This document shows, piece after piece, positions 9,854 through 22,169 of a stretch of 64,000 bases of DNA. The DNA comes from Limnephilus marmoratus (taxonomy: Eukaryota; Arthropoda; Insecta; Trichoptera; Limnephilidae). The first letter of the stretch is position 1, and each line of letters begins with the position of its first letter. The translations under genes were made by a program, and so were the position numbers. The notes beneath the pieces were generated by a model. The model was not told the origin of the DNA. It ran no database searches and worked only from the letters and a program-made list of their open reading frames with translations. The stretch is from positions 70,551,072 through 70,615,071 of the forward strand of contig OU862907.1 of the NCBI GenBank assembly GCA_917880885.1, in the 5' to 3' direction.

Positions 9854-10690
9854 ATTGTTATGGTCCTTCTATAACTATTTTTTTTTCTAAATTGTGTACC
9901 TATGTCAAATAATGTTTGTATTTATTTCATAAGTTCATTGATCATTGTTTACACATTTCATTAGAACATTATTTTTTTTGCATGTAAATACTCCTCCTAT
10001 AAACACGAGCTCGTAGAGCTCAACTTACGGAGTAGTAGAATCAAAAATGAATTATTATATAGCCTTGCATATGTAATAAATTGTAGTGCAAAAACCAAAT
10101 ACTTGAAATTATAAGTTATGACCACTTTCGTATCACACGCCAATTAACGCTCTCCATACAATCCGTTCAAACTGTTCACACCTAAGCGGTTTAAACGCAG
10201 ATCAACCATAGACAATACAGATCCTACGCCGCATCCGCTCCCGATGCGATATGCCAAAAGTTAAATGCCTCCCTCTCCGACGAAAAAAGGAGAGCGGTCA
10301 TTTTATTTACGAAGCTGCCTAGACCGGTGAATGCCAGATGTTAAGTTGACAGATTCAATACAAAAAATGTGCATTCCGTGGCCGCTCGCTAATTCATCTG
10401 ACCCCCTTTCCGACCATAAGAAGAAATATTTGATAGCGTCGTGTGAACGGTTCAAAACAGAAGCGCTCGCGGTTCAACAGATAGTTTATAACCGTGTCTG
10501 AACACCCCTTTAGATCGATTTAATAAAAATAATAACGTAATTTTTTTTATATCACCATTCGACTTTACACAAAATGTAGAACAATTATTAGAACTTTATA
10601 GTCAAATAAACAACTCCGAAGGGTTACACAATCACGTAAAATCGACGCACAGATTGACAACTCGCTAAGAACAAAGGAGGCGAATTGATA
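9854..10690. other. No gene seen
   Basis: Noncoding. 10140-10500 is less AT-rich than its surroundings and contains 'cgttcaaactgttcacacc' facing 'gtgtgaacggttcaaaac', possible remnants of an inverted-repeat element; too weak to define. Confidence 0.4.
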
Positions 10691-11042
10691 TTAACCCTCC
10701 CGCAGCCAACTGGGGCCGAAGGTAGACCCCAAAATAACTATCCTTCTTATATCTACTTAAATACATGAAATATATTTTTAGTATTTTAGGTATTCCTGCG
10801 CAAAGGATTAATACATAATATGCCATTTAAAAAAAAGTGAAAAAATCGTTGATCAAAGGAAAAAATATTTTGTCAAATATAGGTAGGTAATATTCCCTGC
10901 AAAAACATAAATAACAAAAAAAAATATCAAAAAAAAAGAAAAAGTGTTTTCTTTGGTTTAAAAGTTTAGAAAAAAAGGGGTCATCAGCCGACCCCCACGG
11001 TTACGGACGTCCTGTTTGGCATCTTGGCCTATCGAGAGTTAA
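10691..11042. mobile_element. Possible TTAA-flanked (piggyBac-type) MITE
   Basis: TTAA at 10691-10694 and 11039-11042 bracket 344 bp with weakly matching termini (CCCTCCCGCAGCC versus CTCTCGATAGGCC). A 'ggggccgaaggtagacccc' block occurs near the left end and 'ggggtcatcagccgaccccc' near the right. No ORF. The call rests on the flanks and termini only. Confidence 0.35.
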
Positions 11043-12001
11043 GAATAACTGGTATTTCACACGGGTTACCAGTTACCGTGCACACAATGCCAACCAGTTG
11101 AACTCATGAATGGAAAGAATACACTGCGAAAGCCTTACAATATTCTAAACTAATTCCTTCAGTGACGCTTTAGGAACGTACTCCGATGTCAACATGATAA
11201 ATTAAATAACTCCTGTAAAGAGGCTGATATTTTGGAATTCAGAATACCTCAGGGTATTTAGTATATTTATATCGGTAGTTAGGCCTATCTTATACACGAA
11301 GATTCGTTATTGAAATAATATCAATAACAAGGAATGATAAGAATAAAGATTTAAGAAGCAATTTGGCTCTGATCCCGAATCTACCGCTTATAAAAACCCC
11401 ACACCTTTTATAAAGTTTAATTGATTTAATTCTGGATTGAATCTACCCTTACAAAAAAAAGGCGGTTTCCTATTCAAAAAATTCAAAAAAAAAGTGTAAT
11501 TGACAATAATCTCAGGTGAATAAAATTAAATAAATTAGTCATTAAAACAAATTGTTTGCATTATTTTTTTTTTGGAGTTCCGAGATTGAGTGGTCCATTC
11601 TCAACTACGAATCCAGAGGTAGCGGTTACAAATCTATAATGGTGTGCAAACAAATGGTTTAGTTTATATTTAATTAATGTGAATTAATACCTTTATTGTA
11701 AATTTGCGGCACGTTTCGGAGTAGAAGATTTTGTCAGTGTCGTCAGATTATTTAATGCAAGTAATATTATATTAAATAATATGTTTGTGTTCATAATTTT
11801 TACCATCAACTTTAGTAGTTTTACGTTAAATGATGAAGAATAATATTTTTTTATATTTATTAAAACGCCACCAGTGACTATAAAACCTTAGAATGAATAA
11901 GTAAAATTGGCAGTCACCTCTGGTCTGGAGCCCCAAAATACTTGACAAAAGCTCTTGACCCTGTGCGAATGAATGCGGTGCGTTTGATAGATTTCCCTAT
12001 C
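11043..12001. other. No gene seen; one SINE scrap
   Basis: AT-rich noncoding. 11697-11755 ('atttgcggcacgtttcggag', 'tagaagattttgtcagt') is a diverged piece of the SINE 5' body seen at 8310-8350. Confidence 0.45.
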
Positions 12002-12465
12002 TTAAGATGAAGCCATAGTAAATAATGCAAAATCATACAAAATCATATGTTTTTGTTTTGAAATTTTGGTGGCTTAAAAGTATTATAGATGCTTCAATTA
12101 ATTACTGCGTGTAGAACACACCTTGGCCCTTAAAATATCGGTCATTTTTTTAATAAGTCTTTTAATAAGCCTTTAAAAAAATAAAGTATAAGATCTATAA
12201 AAAAACACTTTCAAGTCCAAACTCTCCTATTTATAAACCCCTTTTCGGATTTGGTTTTATTGTATAATGTGGCAAATTTAGTTTTTTTTATAATAATCAC
12301 AAAAAAATATTGATATTTACGCCCGAACTTCACAAAATAAAATAAAATACGCATTTTCTCGTTGTTATTTTTGACATCAATCAATACGTCCCGCATACTA
12401 CGAATTTGGATTCTTGAAGTGACCCTTATGGCGTGGGCACAAGAACCATGCACTGGGCAACACCT
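12002..12465 (-). repeat. TTAA-associated repeat, inverted copy of 21459-21916
   Basis: Starts with TTAA at 12002-12005 followed by 'gatgaagccatagtaaat', and matches 21916 down to 21500 over about 430 bp, including 'aaccccttttcggat' and 'ggcccttaaaatatcggtca'. The right terminus is unclear here. An 80-codon open frame on the minus strand (12453-12211) is not preserved in the other copy, so it is not a gene. Confidence 0.7.
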
Positions 12466-12630
12466 TTTTCGTATCAGTCCCGCCCCAACCAGCGCCGAAG
12501 ACAGTCGTGTTATTCCACGTCGCTTAGTTTCGTGAAATCAATTTTAAATTTCAGTTTTCTTACAATAAACAATGCGTAAAACAGGAATTTATATTTTTTT
12601 CAGGCTTTGGTTAACAATACCTACAGGTAG

Positions 12631-14098
12631 ATAAGTTTTAAGATTTTCACGGCCAAAAGCATTTTCATTATTTGTTTTTGGGGTGTTATGCCGTGTTGCG
12701 CTACCTCCTTCTTTAGCCAACGTTTCGGACTTCGTTGCAGTGTCCATCATCAGGGCAGATCCGGCAGATCCGGTAGATGTATAGGTAAAACACTTTAAGT
12801 TGGAAGCAATAAAAATGCTTAGTATTGATGTATTGGTCTATCTGTGTGAATGTCAAGCGACGCCCACAAATCCGATAAGGCTCTCTGTCTTGCTTACGCC
12901 CACTTATTGTAACTAGTTAGAAGAGAGGCAAGTTTAACGACACCCTTTTGAGGCTGTACTTACAGGATGTCCTATTCATTCGGTTCGAAATTTGATTTAA
13001 ACATACGCGCACCTACATTTCGCAAGTGACAAATAATGACAAATTTATAAATTTGAAATAATAAATAGTGTTTGTAAAGTGTGCAAGTTTAATATTTATT
13101 ACGATATCATGGAGTCCTGTTACGAAACGGAACGTGGCAAATCACTGAATGGACCAAATCGTGAAATTTTATTCCGTATGTTTAATTATTTTACTTATTC
13201 ATAATAAAAAAAAAACGGTGGTCAACTTTTAAGCATACCTAAATGACTTGTATGATTTGACGTCTAAGGCAACTGGAGTATCACAGACTACCTAGTACAT
13301 ATTCAACAGTTAATCTTTTGTACCTTTGTGTTAGTAATCTGTTATATTTTAGATAATATACGTATAGATAGTTGCTGATGATGACTGGTACATAATTAAA
13401 TAATTAGTGTTGCTGATGATTGCTAACACATAATTATAAAAAAATAAATAACTTATAAGCAGCCAAATTTGTAAGCCCAGGTTTTGGAAATCACACTTCA
13501 TTTCAACATTAGGTTCTTAGTTTAGGTAAACCAAGTAATTCATGCGTATTGAGTTTTAAACGAAACTTTACAAATGTCAAATCCGTAAAAAAAATGGCGG
13601 CAATGGAGATGTTTTATATGGGAAATTTTTAACTTTGAATGAAAACCGAATTAATCTTTTTAAATAACATAATATTTTTTTAACCTTGTTGTTATTAAAT
13701 GAATACCCCTTTGAATTCAATCCTGAAGATTATCGCATTTAGTTAATAAACTTTTTTTTTTCCTAAACCTTCAGTATTTCTATAAAAATGTTGTAAAACA
13801 ACATTAGTTTTATGTTACCGATTTAAACACGTTTTGGATTCGAATTCTCCATTGTGAAATAATTATTAATTGCTTTTTGTTAAAAGCCCAAAACGAAACA
13901 CGCTGTATGAAAGTTTTGCATCTGTGTGAGTACTGTGATGAAGTCAACTTAACTTGCGAGACCTATACTGACATCCGATCTGACTGTACTGTACTGACCG
14001 GATCTGCCCTGATGATGGACACTGCAACGATGTCCGAAACGTTGGCTAAAGAAGGAGGTAGCGCAACACGGCATAACACCCCAAAAACAAATAACGAA
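12631..14098. mobile_element. 1.47-kb element with inverted arms and 15-bp flanking repeat
   Basis: AATACCTACAGGTAG stands at 12616-12630 and 14099-14113, bracketing the element. Arms of about 100 bp (12662-12775 and 13990-14098, inverted) contain 'ggggtgttatgccgtgttgc' and a hammerhead-like core. A short foldback of the same arms occurs at 55151-55361. The interior (12780-13985) is noncoding AT-rich DNA. Terminal repeats in inverted orientation with ribozyme-like motifs recall Penelope-like elements, but no reverse transcriptase is present, so this is inference. Confidence 0.55.
14009..14040 (+). ncRNA. Hammerhead-ribozyme-like core
   Basis: CTGATGA (14009-14015), potential stem II GGACA/TGTCC (14017-14021 with 14031-14035), then GAAAC (14036-14040). 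A T at 14016 intervenes before stem II, and no stem III/cleavage triplet is evident, so this is hammerhead-like rather than a demonstrated ribozyme. The inverted arm has the same core at 12753-12722 on the minus strand. Confidence 0.3.
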
Positions 14099-14340
14099 AA
14101 TACCTACAGGTAGTTTGAATACGGAAAGAATTCGTTCGTTTATTGATTTTTTTAAGGTGTGCAGTAGTATTGGTTAACAATACCTACATATAGGTAGTTT
14201 GAATACGGAAAGAATTCGTTCATTTAAGTAGTTGATCTTTTAAGGTGTGCAGTACCTACCTAGTATTGGTTAACAATATGGTTTGAATAAGGAAATAATT
14301 CCTTCATTTAGTTGATTTTTTTAAGGATTGCATTTGTTAA
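14099..14340 (+). repeat. Three imperfect tandem units of 70-95 bp
   Basis: Each unit runs 'aatac..taggtagtttgaata', 'ggaaagaattcgttc', 'ttttaaggtgtgcagta', 'ttggttaac'. The same 'ggttaacaatacctacaggtag' also precedes the inverted-arm element at 12609-12630, so that element probably inserted into this repeat. Confidence 0.7.
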
Positions 14341-14615
14341 CAATGGTGACCGGCCAACTCATAATAAAGGTCATTAAGAGCGATGATAAAAAAAATAAAT
14401 AATAAAAAAATGGTTAAATAGGTTACGTTGGGTTAGGGTTATGAGCTATTAGCTTTTAATAGAGAGGTGTTGAGTTGACTTGATTCTGAGTAGGTAGGCA
14501 TGGAACTGTTAACTATATCGGCGACACCGGGAAGCACCGTCCCTATCAATAAATATGTTTGTCCACGACTAAAGAAAAATCACATTTTTTTAACAAATAA
14601 GTGAACAAATAATAT

Positions 14616-15090
14616 ATTTTATCCTTCTCTCTCCCCACTCCCCCCTCCCGCTTACCCGATCCCGCGAACCCCCCTCCCAAGTTAACCTTCCCCTTCCCGC
14701 ATTCCATACATTCAATCCCTTTACATTCAGTTTTCAAACAGCTCGCGTGCCACCTATTGCAATTTTCTATATCTACATATTTCAGAATGCCAGCGCTCAC
14801 CAGTATATACAGAAATATTCGCGGACGTGCTCACAACAACTCACCAAAGTGTCATCGCTATAGGATGAACGGTTTAGTTTTAACGCCAGAGCTCACTATT
14901 ATTTATTGAAACCCTCGCGGGCATGCGCACATCAAATCTCCAAAGTTTCATCGTAATCGGATGATTGGTTAGCAACGCATAATTTCGTGATGCCAGAACT
15001 CACTAATATATATTATATATACATATAGAAGCTATCGCGAGCATGCGCACATCAAATCCCCAAAGTTTAGCAACGCATAGACCTATATAT
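14616..15090 (-). mobile_element. Helitron remnant (minus) with repeated 5' segment
   Basis: C-rich tract on plus (14622-14700), then 'cagctcgcgtgccacctattg', then three diverged repeats of a roughly 90-bp segment 'gccagagctcact...gcatgcgcacatcaaatc..caaagttt'. This is the standard order of the Helitron family in this window read backwards. Termini are lost. Confidence 0.6.
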
Positions 15091-15912
15091 ACACCTAAGC
15101 AAGTATTTTTTTTATTTTTATAAATTATATCAATAAAATTTTAAAAAATAATATGAAATTAAAAAGATGGTCATCACCAATGGGATACTTTCTAAGAGTA
15201 TTTTGTATTGTGTCAAAGCGTACGTAGACCGTGTTAGAAAAAATAACAAAATATGATATGTTACTACTAACGCCATCTACAATGTAACTTTGTACTTATA
15301 ATAAACGTCGGTCTATTAATTGCAAACAGCCTCTGCTGTTTTATTAGACTGTCGAAATAAATTATAAAAAAGGTCACCAGGGGGATACTGAATATCAGTA
15401 ATATTTATATTGTGTGTTCTTTCTATTAACAGTAGGTGGAAATTATCCTACTAACAATTCTGTGCTACTATTTTTAGAATGGAATTGATGAAACATTTCT
15501 GAAAGAATTTCGTAATATTGATGTAACCTAGTTTCATAACTGTGGCTTCTTACAATGTAGGTACTATAATATCTATTAGGTATAATTCAAGGACAAATTC
15601 ACCACCGTGTAGGAGCATTGGTGCCATGTGAATACAAATTTCTTAAAATTTGTTTCGTGGGAAATTCTAAATCCACAGCAATGTGTTTCCGGGTCTGCTA
15701 GTAATAAATAAATGAAATTATTGCCAATACTACTGATTCGTATTAGGATTAACACCACGAAAACCCTTCCAGTTGCTCTTGTACTTATTAAAGGATTCTT
15801 TTCACAGAAAAGAAGCGGGTGGTAAGTGGTAAGGGTCTTTCGTTTCCGTATGTTTTGTATTGAAGAGAAAGAGACGTAAATAACATTATATTCACGTTTT
15901 ATAATGGTATCA
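15091..15912. other. No gene seen
   Basis: AT-rich noncoding DNA with no frame or motif that I can support. Confidence 0.5.
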
Positions 15913-16752
15913 TCCTACTAATATTATAAAGGTGAAAGTTTGTATGGATGTATGTTTGTTACTCTTTCACGCGAAAACTTCTGAATGGATTTTAATGAAA
16001 CTTTACAATAATATAGCTCATCCATCAGAATAGTCTATATCTATAGGCTATATATATTGGTAAAATCTAGCGTTATGAATAATCTCTGGCGTTATGAAAT
16101 TATTTTTCAAACGTTTTCTGTCGTTAACAAAAGTGATTTATTGCTAACGCCAATTGTCGCCTTGGAAACGATGTTTTTTTTTATTTTTAATTAGGTTAGG
16201 TACTATGGACATCCCTTTGATGTTAAAATTCAAATATGTATAAAATACTAATTCTTACTTTACTGAATGGATTTTATTGAAACTTTACAATAATATAAAC
16301 ATATAGACTACAACAGCACAGAGCTCTGGCATTACGAAATTTGTATGAAAAAATTACAATAGGTGGCACAATTAGTAAGATATCTATAATTCTTTAATCG
16401 ATTCAAATTATTAGGGAAGTAAGTACTTCGCTAATTTAAATATTTTCTAAAATAGAATTTTTATTTAAGAATATTTGTTTTGCAAAATGTCATTCTCAAA
16501 TTTTGACATCACAGAACAATTATTGATTTAATTGGATAGACAGGTATCGCATTTTTAAGTATAAAACTGCCGTAGGTACTAGATTTTTTGGTAGAATATA
16601 AAAATAAGAATAATAATTCATACATAATTATTAAATGAAACACGTTGTTTTATTCAGGAGACAGCGAGAACAGATATTTATTGAATTTGGATACATAGAC
16701 ATAGATGGCATTAGTGGTAGGTACTTTGATAACTAAATAACATTAATAACTA
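15913..16752 (+). mobile_element. Helitron 5' part (TCCTACTAATATTATAAAGG type)
   Basis: Begins TCCTACTAATATTATAAAGG after an A, followed by 'gtttgttactctttcacgcg' and 'acgccaattgtcgccttgg', the 5' region of a second Helitron family. 61933-63063 carries the same sequence in reverse and provides a check on the RTE insertion there. The 3' CTAG end was not found; the next Helitron starts at 16753. Confidence 0.6.
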
Positions 16753-17605
16753 TCTCTAAAAATGAATCACCGAAATGGATGTATGTATTTTGGTAGAATA
16801 TAAAAAGAAGTAGGTATAATAATTCGTATATACTTTCACGGAAATGTACGTATGTATGCGAAATGTATAAACCCGAACGACTGAACCAAATTGGATAATT
16901 ACCTATTTTCTTTTGTTCGTTATTTTGTATAAAACTACCGCTGAGTTCTGGTACCTATTATGAAATTTGTACAAGAATTTATAATAGGTGGCATGCGAGC
17001 AGTTAGAAAACTGAATGTATCGGGAATGAATGTGTGGAATGCGAGAGGTGGGTGGGGGGAGTGGGGAGGGGGCAGGGGGTGTTGGGAGGGTGTTGGTGGA
17101 GGGGGGAAGGGGAGGGGGAGGAGGGTGTGGGGAGGGGAAGGGGGTGGGGGGAAAGAGGTTGATGGCGGGGGGTGGTGTGGAGAAAGGGAATGTGGAGGGG
17201 TAGGGAGTGAGGGAAGTGGTGGGTGGAGGGAGAGGGGGGGGGAGTTCATGGGGGGAGTGGAGTGGAGAGAGGGAAGGTGGAGGAGGCGGAGTGGGGTGGA
17301 AGAGGGGGGAGGGAAGGAAGTGAAGGGGGAGGGGTGGAGGAAGGTGGGGGGATGTGGAGTAGGGAGGGTGTGGGGTGGGGGGTTGATGGATGAGTGGTGT
17401 GGGGAAAGGGAAGGTGGAGGGGGAGGAGTGGGGGAAGGGATGGGTGGAGGGGGGGAGGGGGGCTGACGGGGGAGTGCAGTGGGGGGACGGTTGGGTGGAG
17501 TGGGAGGGGGAGTGATGGGGAGAGTGGAGTGGGGAGAGGGAAGGTGGAGGAGGCTGAGTGGAAATCCCCTAATACCATGCGAGCGAAGCCGCGGGAAAAA
17601 GCTAG
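16753..17605 (+). mobile_element. Nonautonomous Helitron, 853 bp, with 530-bp G-rich core
   Basis: Starts TCTCTAAAAATGAATCACCG after A and ends 'gcgggaaaaaGCTAG' before T. Order: 5' block 'gaacgactgaaccaaattgg', 'ctctggcat'-type block, 'aggtggcatgcgagcagtt', then 17041-17570, almost pure G/A with T, then 'aataccatgcgagcgaagcc' and the tail. The G-rich core yields long glycine-rich (plus) and proline-rich (minus) open frames, which are composition artefacts. No Rep/helicase. Confidence 0.85.
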
Positions 17606-18228
17606 TAGGTATTTTATATTAGCTTCGAAGAACTGCAGCCAGCAAGTCGACTAAAGTAATTTTTAGCACAAAAATGACAAAGTGGAGCATACGATGTGAT
17701 ATTATTTTAATTTAATTGATTTATCCCTTTCCATTTGAACTCAACTTTTATTTATATCGTAAATCCTTTATATGTTAATCGCAGTAGCTTAATATGTTAA
17801 TAGTGTATAGATACGTGTACCAGCAACAAAAGAGAAACATCTTTACTATTCAATTTTATATCTATTTCCCTTATACTTTGTATTATATTATTTCATAAAA
17901 AAACATAATTGATATCACACAACCTCCATACTGAAAATCCAATAAATTTGTATTCACTGAAATGTTGCATTCGGATATTCCCTGTATTAAAACTAATTTT
18001 GTTAAAAAATACCTAATACAAAATTAACATCAACGGCGATCTGATGAAATAATCGGCGCCATTTCAAAAAGTGGTTATCCTCGTTTAGACGAATCATGAA
18101 ACGGTTTGCATAACAATTCATCGAGCTTACTTTTTGTTTGTTTCTTGACCTGTAGAAGAATAATTCACTTTATTTAGGAATCAAAATGATAAACAGTTTA
18201 TGACAACAGTAGAGGGTTATTTCTGGCA
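17606..18228. other. No gene seen
   Basis: AT-rich noncoding sequence; nothing recognisable. Confidence 0.5.
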
Positions 18229-18577
18229 TTAAGGGCGTTTAACCAGCCAGCGGCCGAAAATCCAAAGATGTTCCAAAGATCGTACAACGGGGTTCCAATG
18301 AGAAAGATCAATTATCTCCCTACCAGCTTTTTAAAATGATAATAATTCAATATCGATTTTATTTCATTCCAAATTTGCTTTAATAATTTATACCTAGGTA
18401 TATCCAAAAGGCGTGATGATAAAACTATTAAAATTATATACCTACTTTTTGTAATTATTTTTTGATCATAAGTATTTATAATTTTTCAATAACGTCTAAG
18501 AAAAATAAGAATGTAAAAAAATATGAATTATATTAGTTTGTAAGTGCGCAATAAATACATAAACGGACGAATTTTAA
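18229..18577 (+). repeat. TTAA-bounded repeat, inverted copy of 48670-49005
   Basis: TTAA at 18229-18232 then GGGCGTTTAACCAGCCAGCG; TTAA again at 18574-18577. 48670-49005 is the same element in the opposite orientation ('gctggctggttaaacgccc' at its end). About 340 bp, noncoding. TTAA bounds suggest a piggyBac-type MITE, but inverted termini are not obvious. Confidence 0.6.
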
Positions 18578-21180
18578 CACCTCATATCTCAGAACAGTGT
18601 AAAGTTAGAAGCCTGTCCAACTGAGGTGACGTACTAGTAAAAACATGGTAGGTAATGGATAACCACAGATTTAATTAATTAATTTAAACTCTAAAATGCA
18701 TTTTTTTTAAATATGTAAAACATAATAAATGATTTTTAAGCAAAAAAATATATCAATAATTTCGGTTCACTAAATAAAAAAGAATAATTCAGAAGAGATG
18801 CGAGACATCTCTTGTTGAAAAGTGAAAATACCAAGTTATCTTTAGAAGAATTGAAGAATTGGTACAGTTTTTGTCGTGAAACTTAAAAAGATAAATATTA
18901 TTATGAAAATTGGCCAAATAATGTGTTCAGCCTACTTCCATGTACATTATTATAGTAAAGCCATGTATTGATGTATTCACGGTGAAACTTAAAGAACTCA
19001 TAACCGGCCGCGGCGCTTTCATAGATGGCGCTATTTTCATTTTTTTTACTGTTTTTAATTATTATCGACTGTTTTTTGCAAGATGTGCTTTATTGTATTA
19101 GGATTAATTCATTTTTTGCGCCCGTACAGGTACATACGCAATACGAATATGAACAAGTAAATCTTTCAAAGAAATATTTGAGTTTGTCTGCAACAGTTTG
19201 CCCATTAGAAAGTCTAACAAAATCATTTTGTATAATAGTTAGAAATATAATCTTAACGTTGTTAGAAAGAAAAAATATCATGCTTTATATTCAAATCTAA
19301 AAATTTATCAAAAAATAATTAAAATGTACCTACATCTTGTTTCCGGCTGCATATTGAAAAAAAAATTATGAAATTTTGTTTCTTTTTTTAATTGAGCCCT
19401 TGCCCGGAAGAATGTTGTTTACAACAATATTCTTATTCCGAGAAAAAAATGAAAAGAACGAAACCAGTTATGTTTCATAAAATTTTATATTTAAAATACA
19501 TAAAACATACAATTCTTATCAGTTTTAAATGAAAAGTTGTCTAGAAAGGCAAATAAATTAGAGTTTATTACTAGAATTTGTGGAAGAATGTTGTATATAA
19601 TAATTTTACACATAACGTTATTCCACCAAACGTTTTTTATAAGTGAAAGCTTCTTTAGTACCGTTGTGATTTAAAACTTGATGAAACGAAGAAGCGACAC
19701 TAAAAAGAGACAAAAATATAGGTACATCTATCTTTAGGATTGAACCTGCGAGAGAATGAGATAAACAACCGGTTTTCTCTTTGTGCGGTGCTTCATAGCC
19801 TCCCCACTCTTGTATAGTCTACTTTAGTTTTCTGAAGGTTTCGCTTCTACCGCGTGTAAACTCCTCACTTGTATTTTTACTCTTCGTACGTTACATAAAG
19901 CAACATGCTCTTCTAACATAAATAAATGTACAAATGTACACGTGTACATGTTTTTATAAATGTACACATGTCATTGATGTATTGAGCTTGAAAAGGCAAA
20001 CAAAAAACGATATGAATAAATAAAACCATTTTCGTTCTACATATTTTCTTGAAATTGACATACAAAATTATTCCAAAAAGCAGATAAATAATATATTTTC
20101 TGGACAAATTCTACTTTCCTACATTCTTCAGCTTCTTGGTTTTAAAGACTTTCTACTTGAAGCTATTAGTCCAGGCAACGAAGACCAAAAAAGACCAAAT
20201 AGGGGAAATGATTCGTGTAGAAGCCAATTTTGACACATTTGTAGGGGAAGGTGTCATTAACAACATACTAAAAATATCGGGGAGTGGGGTGGAGCTAAAG
20301 GAGGGGGGGGTTTCTAAAGGTCATTTTTTGTTAAATATATAATTTACACTTATAAGTAACTTCTTGTATCTACCATCAGAACCTTAATATTATTTATCAA
20401 GTGTTATATATTTAAGTATAAGACAATATTATAGTCAACACACTAATTACATGTAAAAATTCTGTTCATTTTGACTATTCTAAAACGGGCAAATTGCCTA
20501 GTTGGACAGCCAAAGATCATCATAAAGATGTAATATGTAATGTTTTCAAAATAAATAAATTAGTCCATTTTTTAAAGAAAGTGGAGAATGCTGCATTTGA
20601 TTCTACACACCTCAAGATAACGTTTATAAAACATTTGTTAAATACGTGTTTTTATGTTTCGTTATTATTAAAATAGATTACTTGGTGCAGCAGGACCACC
20701 AAAGTGAAAAGGACGCAGACCAATAATGAAATATTTACATTCGGTAAGTCATTATGGTAAAACTGAGTAAAAAGTTTATAACTAAATATTTTTCGTTTTC
20801 TTATCATTTGTGTGGGGTTTTTCATCCATAAAACACACGAATTGTAAGTTAAAACGGCACAATACTTAAAAAATAGGATTTTCCTACTTAAGGCTAACAA
20901 TTTAATTAAATCCGATGAATTCGTAATTAAAATACATTCTTTGTTCAAACAGATACCCGCGGATGTTAAGATTAATAAATCAGAACCATACCATGAAAAT
21001 ATTTTACATGAAATGCTTTGAAAATTTTATAAAACATTTTTCAACTATAAATTTAACAGAAAGCGTCGAATTTTATTTTTCTAGAAGATGAATTAGTTAC
21101 TATGGAGGGATTTATTTAAAAACATTTGAGTTTTTAGTAATACATTTATCAGAATTAATATTAATTAGGTAAAATCTCCA
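18578..21180. other. 2.6 kb without a recognisable gene
   Basis: AT-rich DNA. Short open frames (e.g. 19025-19300, 20136-20342, 20652-20948) have no family features or codon signal that I can see. Small structures: a 16-bp palindrome ATGTACACGTGTACAT at 19934-19949 and an inverted AAGAATgTTGT/ACAACAatATTCTT near 19410-19436. Confidence 0.5.
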
Positions 21181-22169
21181 TACATATTATAAAACAAAGT
21201 CCTCCGCCGCGTCTGTCTGTCCATTTGCAACAAACTCATAACCACTGGAGCGCTTTTTGCCACAATATGACACTATTTAAAATACCTCGGATTGCTTTGC
21301 TGCCAATTTTGGCAAATTTTCCCTTATTTGTAAATAATTTAGTACAAGTTTATGATTTTATAATATTTTTTTCTTAAATCCTACGAATTTGTGATAATAA
21401 ACAAAATAAAGGTGAATTTATTGGCTATATAGATCTATAATCAGTTTGTATGTCTTAAGGCGATCCACTAGTTCACTACTGTGCCGTGGACAGTAGTTCT
21501 TCGGTGGACGCCATAGGGGTCACTTTGAATGACCGAATTCGTCGACTAGCGGCCGTATTGTAAAATATCAACGCGAAAATGCATATTTTATTTTATTTTG
21601 GGAAGATTGGGTGTAAATATCAACTTTTTTTGCGATTATTATAAAATAAACTGAATTTGCCACATTACACAATAAAACCATATCCGAAAAGGGGTTTATA
21701 AATAGGAGAGTTTGGACTTGAAAGTGTGTTTTTTAGACCTCATACTTTATTTTTTTATAGGCTTATTAAAAAACTTATTAAAAAAATGACCGATATTTTT
21801 AAGGGCCAAGGTATGTTCTACACGCAGTATTTAATTGAAGCATCTACAATACTTCTAAGCGATCAAATTTTCAAAACAAAAACATATGATTTTGCATTAT
21901 TTACTATGACTTCATCTTAATATTAAAATTCAGAGGTATGATTTTTTTAATGTGGGTGGAAAATATTCAAAACGATCTCAAAAAATCTCAAGCAATCGGA
22001 GAAAAAAGTTTTAAATTACACTGTCGCTCCAGTGGGTAAACAACTGAACGGATTTTCATGCGGTTTTCACCAATAGATAGAGTGATTCATGAGGAAGTTT
22101 TAGGTATATAATTTGTCAAGGTTTTGACAAATTTGTTGAAATATATCTTCATCTATCTTCTATCTTCTA
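21181..22169 (+). mobile_element. Helitron-like remnant split by a TTAA insertion
   Basis: Contains 'tattataaaacaaagtcctc' with 'cgccgcgtctgtctgtc' and 'ggattttcatgcggttttca', typical of a Helitron-type dispersed repeat; aligns with 5310-5765 and 55495-55560. Its body jumps from 'gtatgtctt' (21454) to 'aatattaaaattcag' (21919), the gap being the element at 21459-21916. Confidence 0.6.
21459..21916 (+). mobile_element. 458-bp TTAA-inserted element
   Basis: TTAA at 21455-21458 and 21917-21920. The flanking Helitron-like sequence is continuous across it when compared with the uninterrupted relative at 5650-5690. Homologous in reverse to 12002-12465. A 64-codon open frame (21726-21920) is not conserved in the other copy. 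Confidence 0.75.

Noticed and set aside
16935..17654. Proline-rich and glycine-rich open frames
   Set aside because: Composition artefacts of the Helitron G-rich core; the same occurs at 61317-61809 and 63171-63503.
19025..19300. 91-codon frame with a hydrophobic N-terminus that could be a signal peptide
   Set aside because: Low-complexity AT-rich DNA, an antisense frame of equal quality, and no conserved motif.
21462..21560. 'gatccactagttc' and 'gaattcgtcgac' resembling a cloning polylinker
   Set aside because: The region is part of a repeat with a homologue at 12400-12460 and joins natural TTAA-flanked sequence on both sides.
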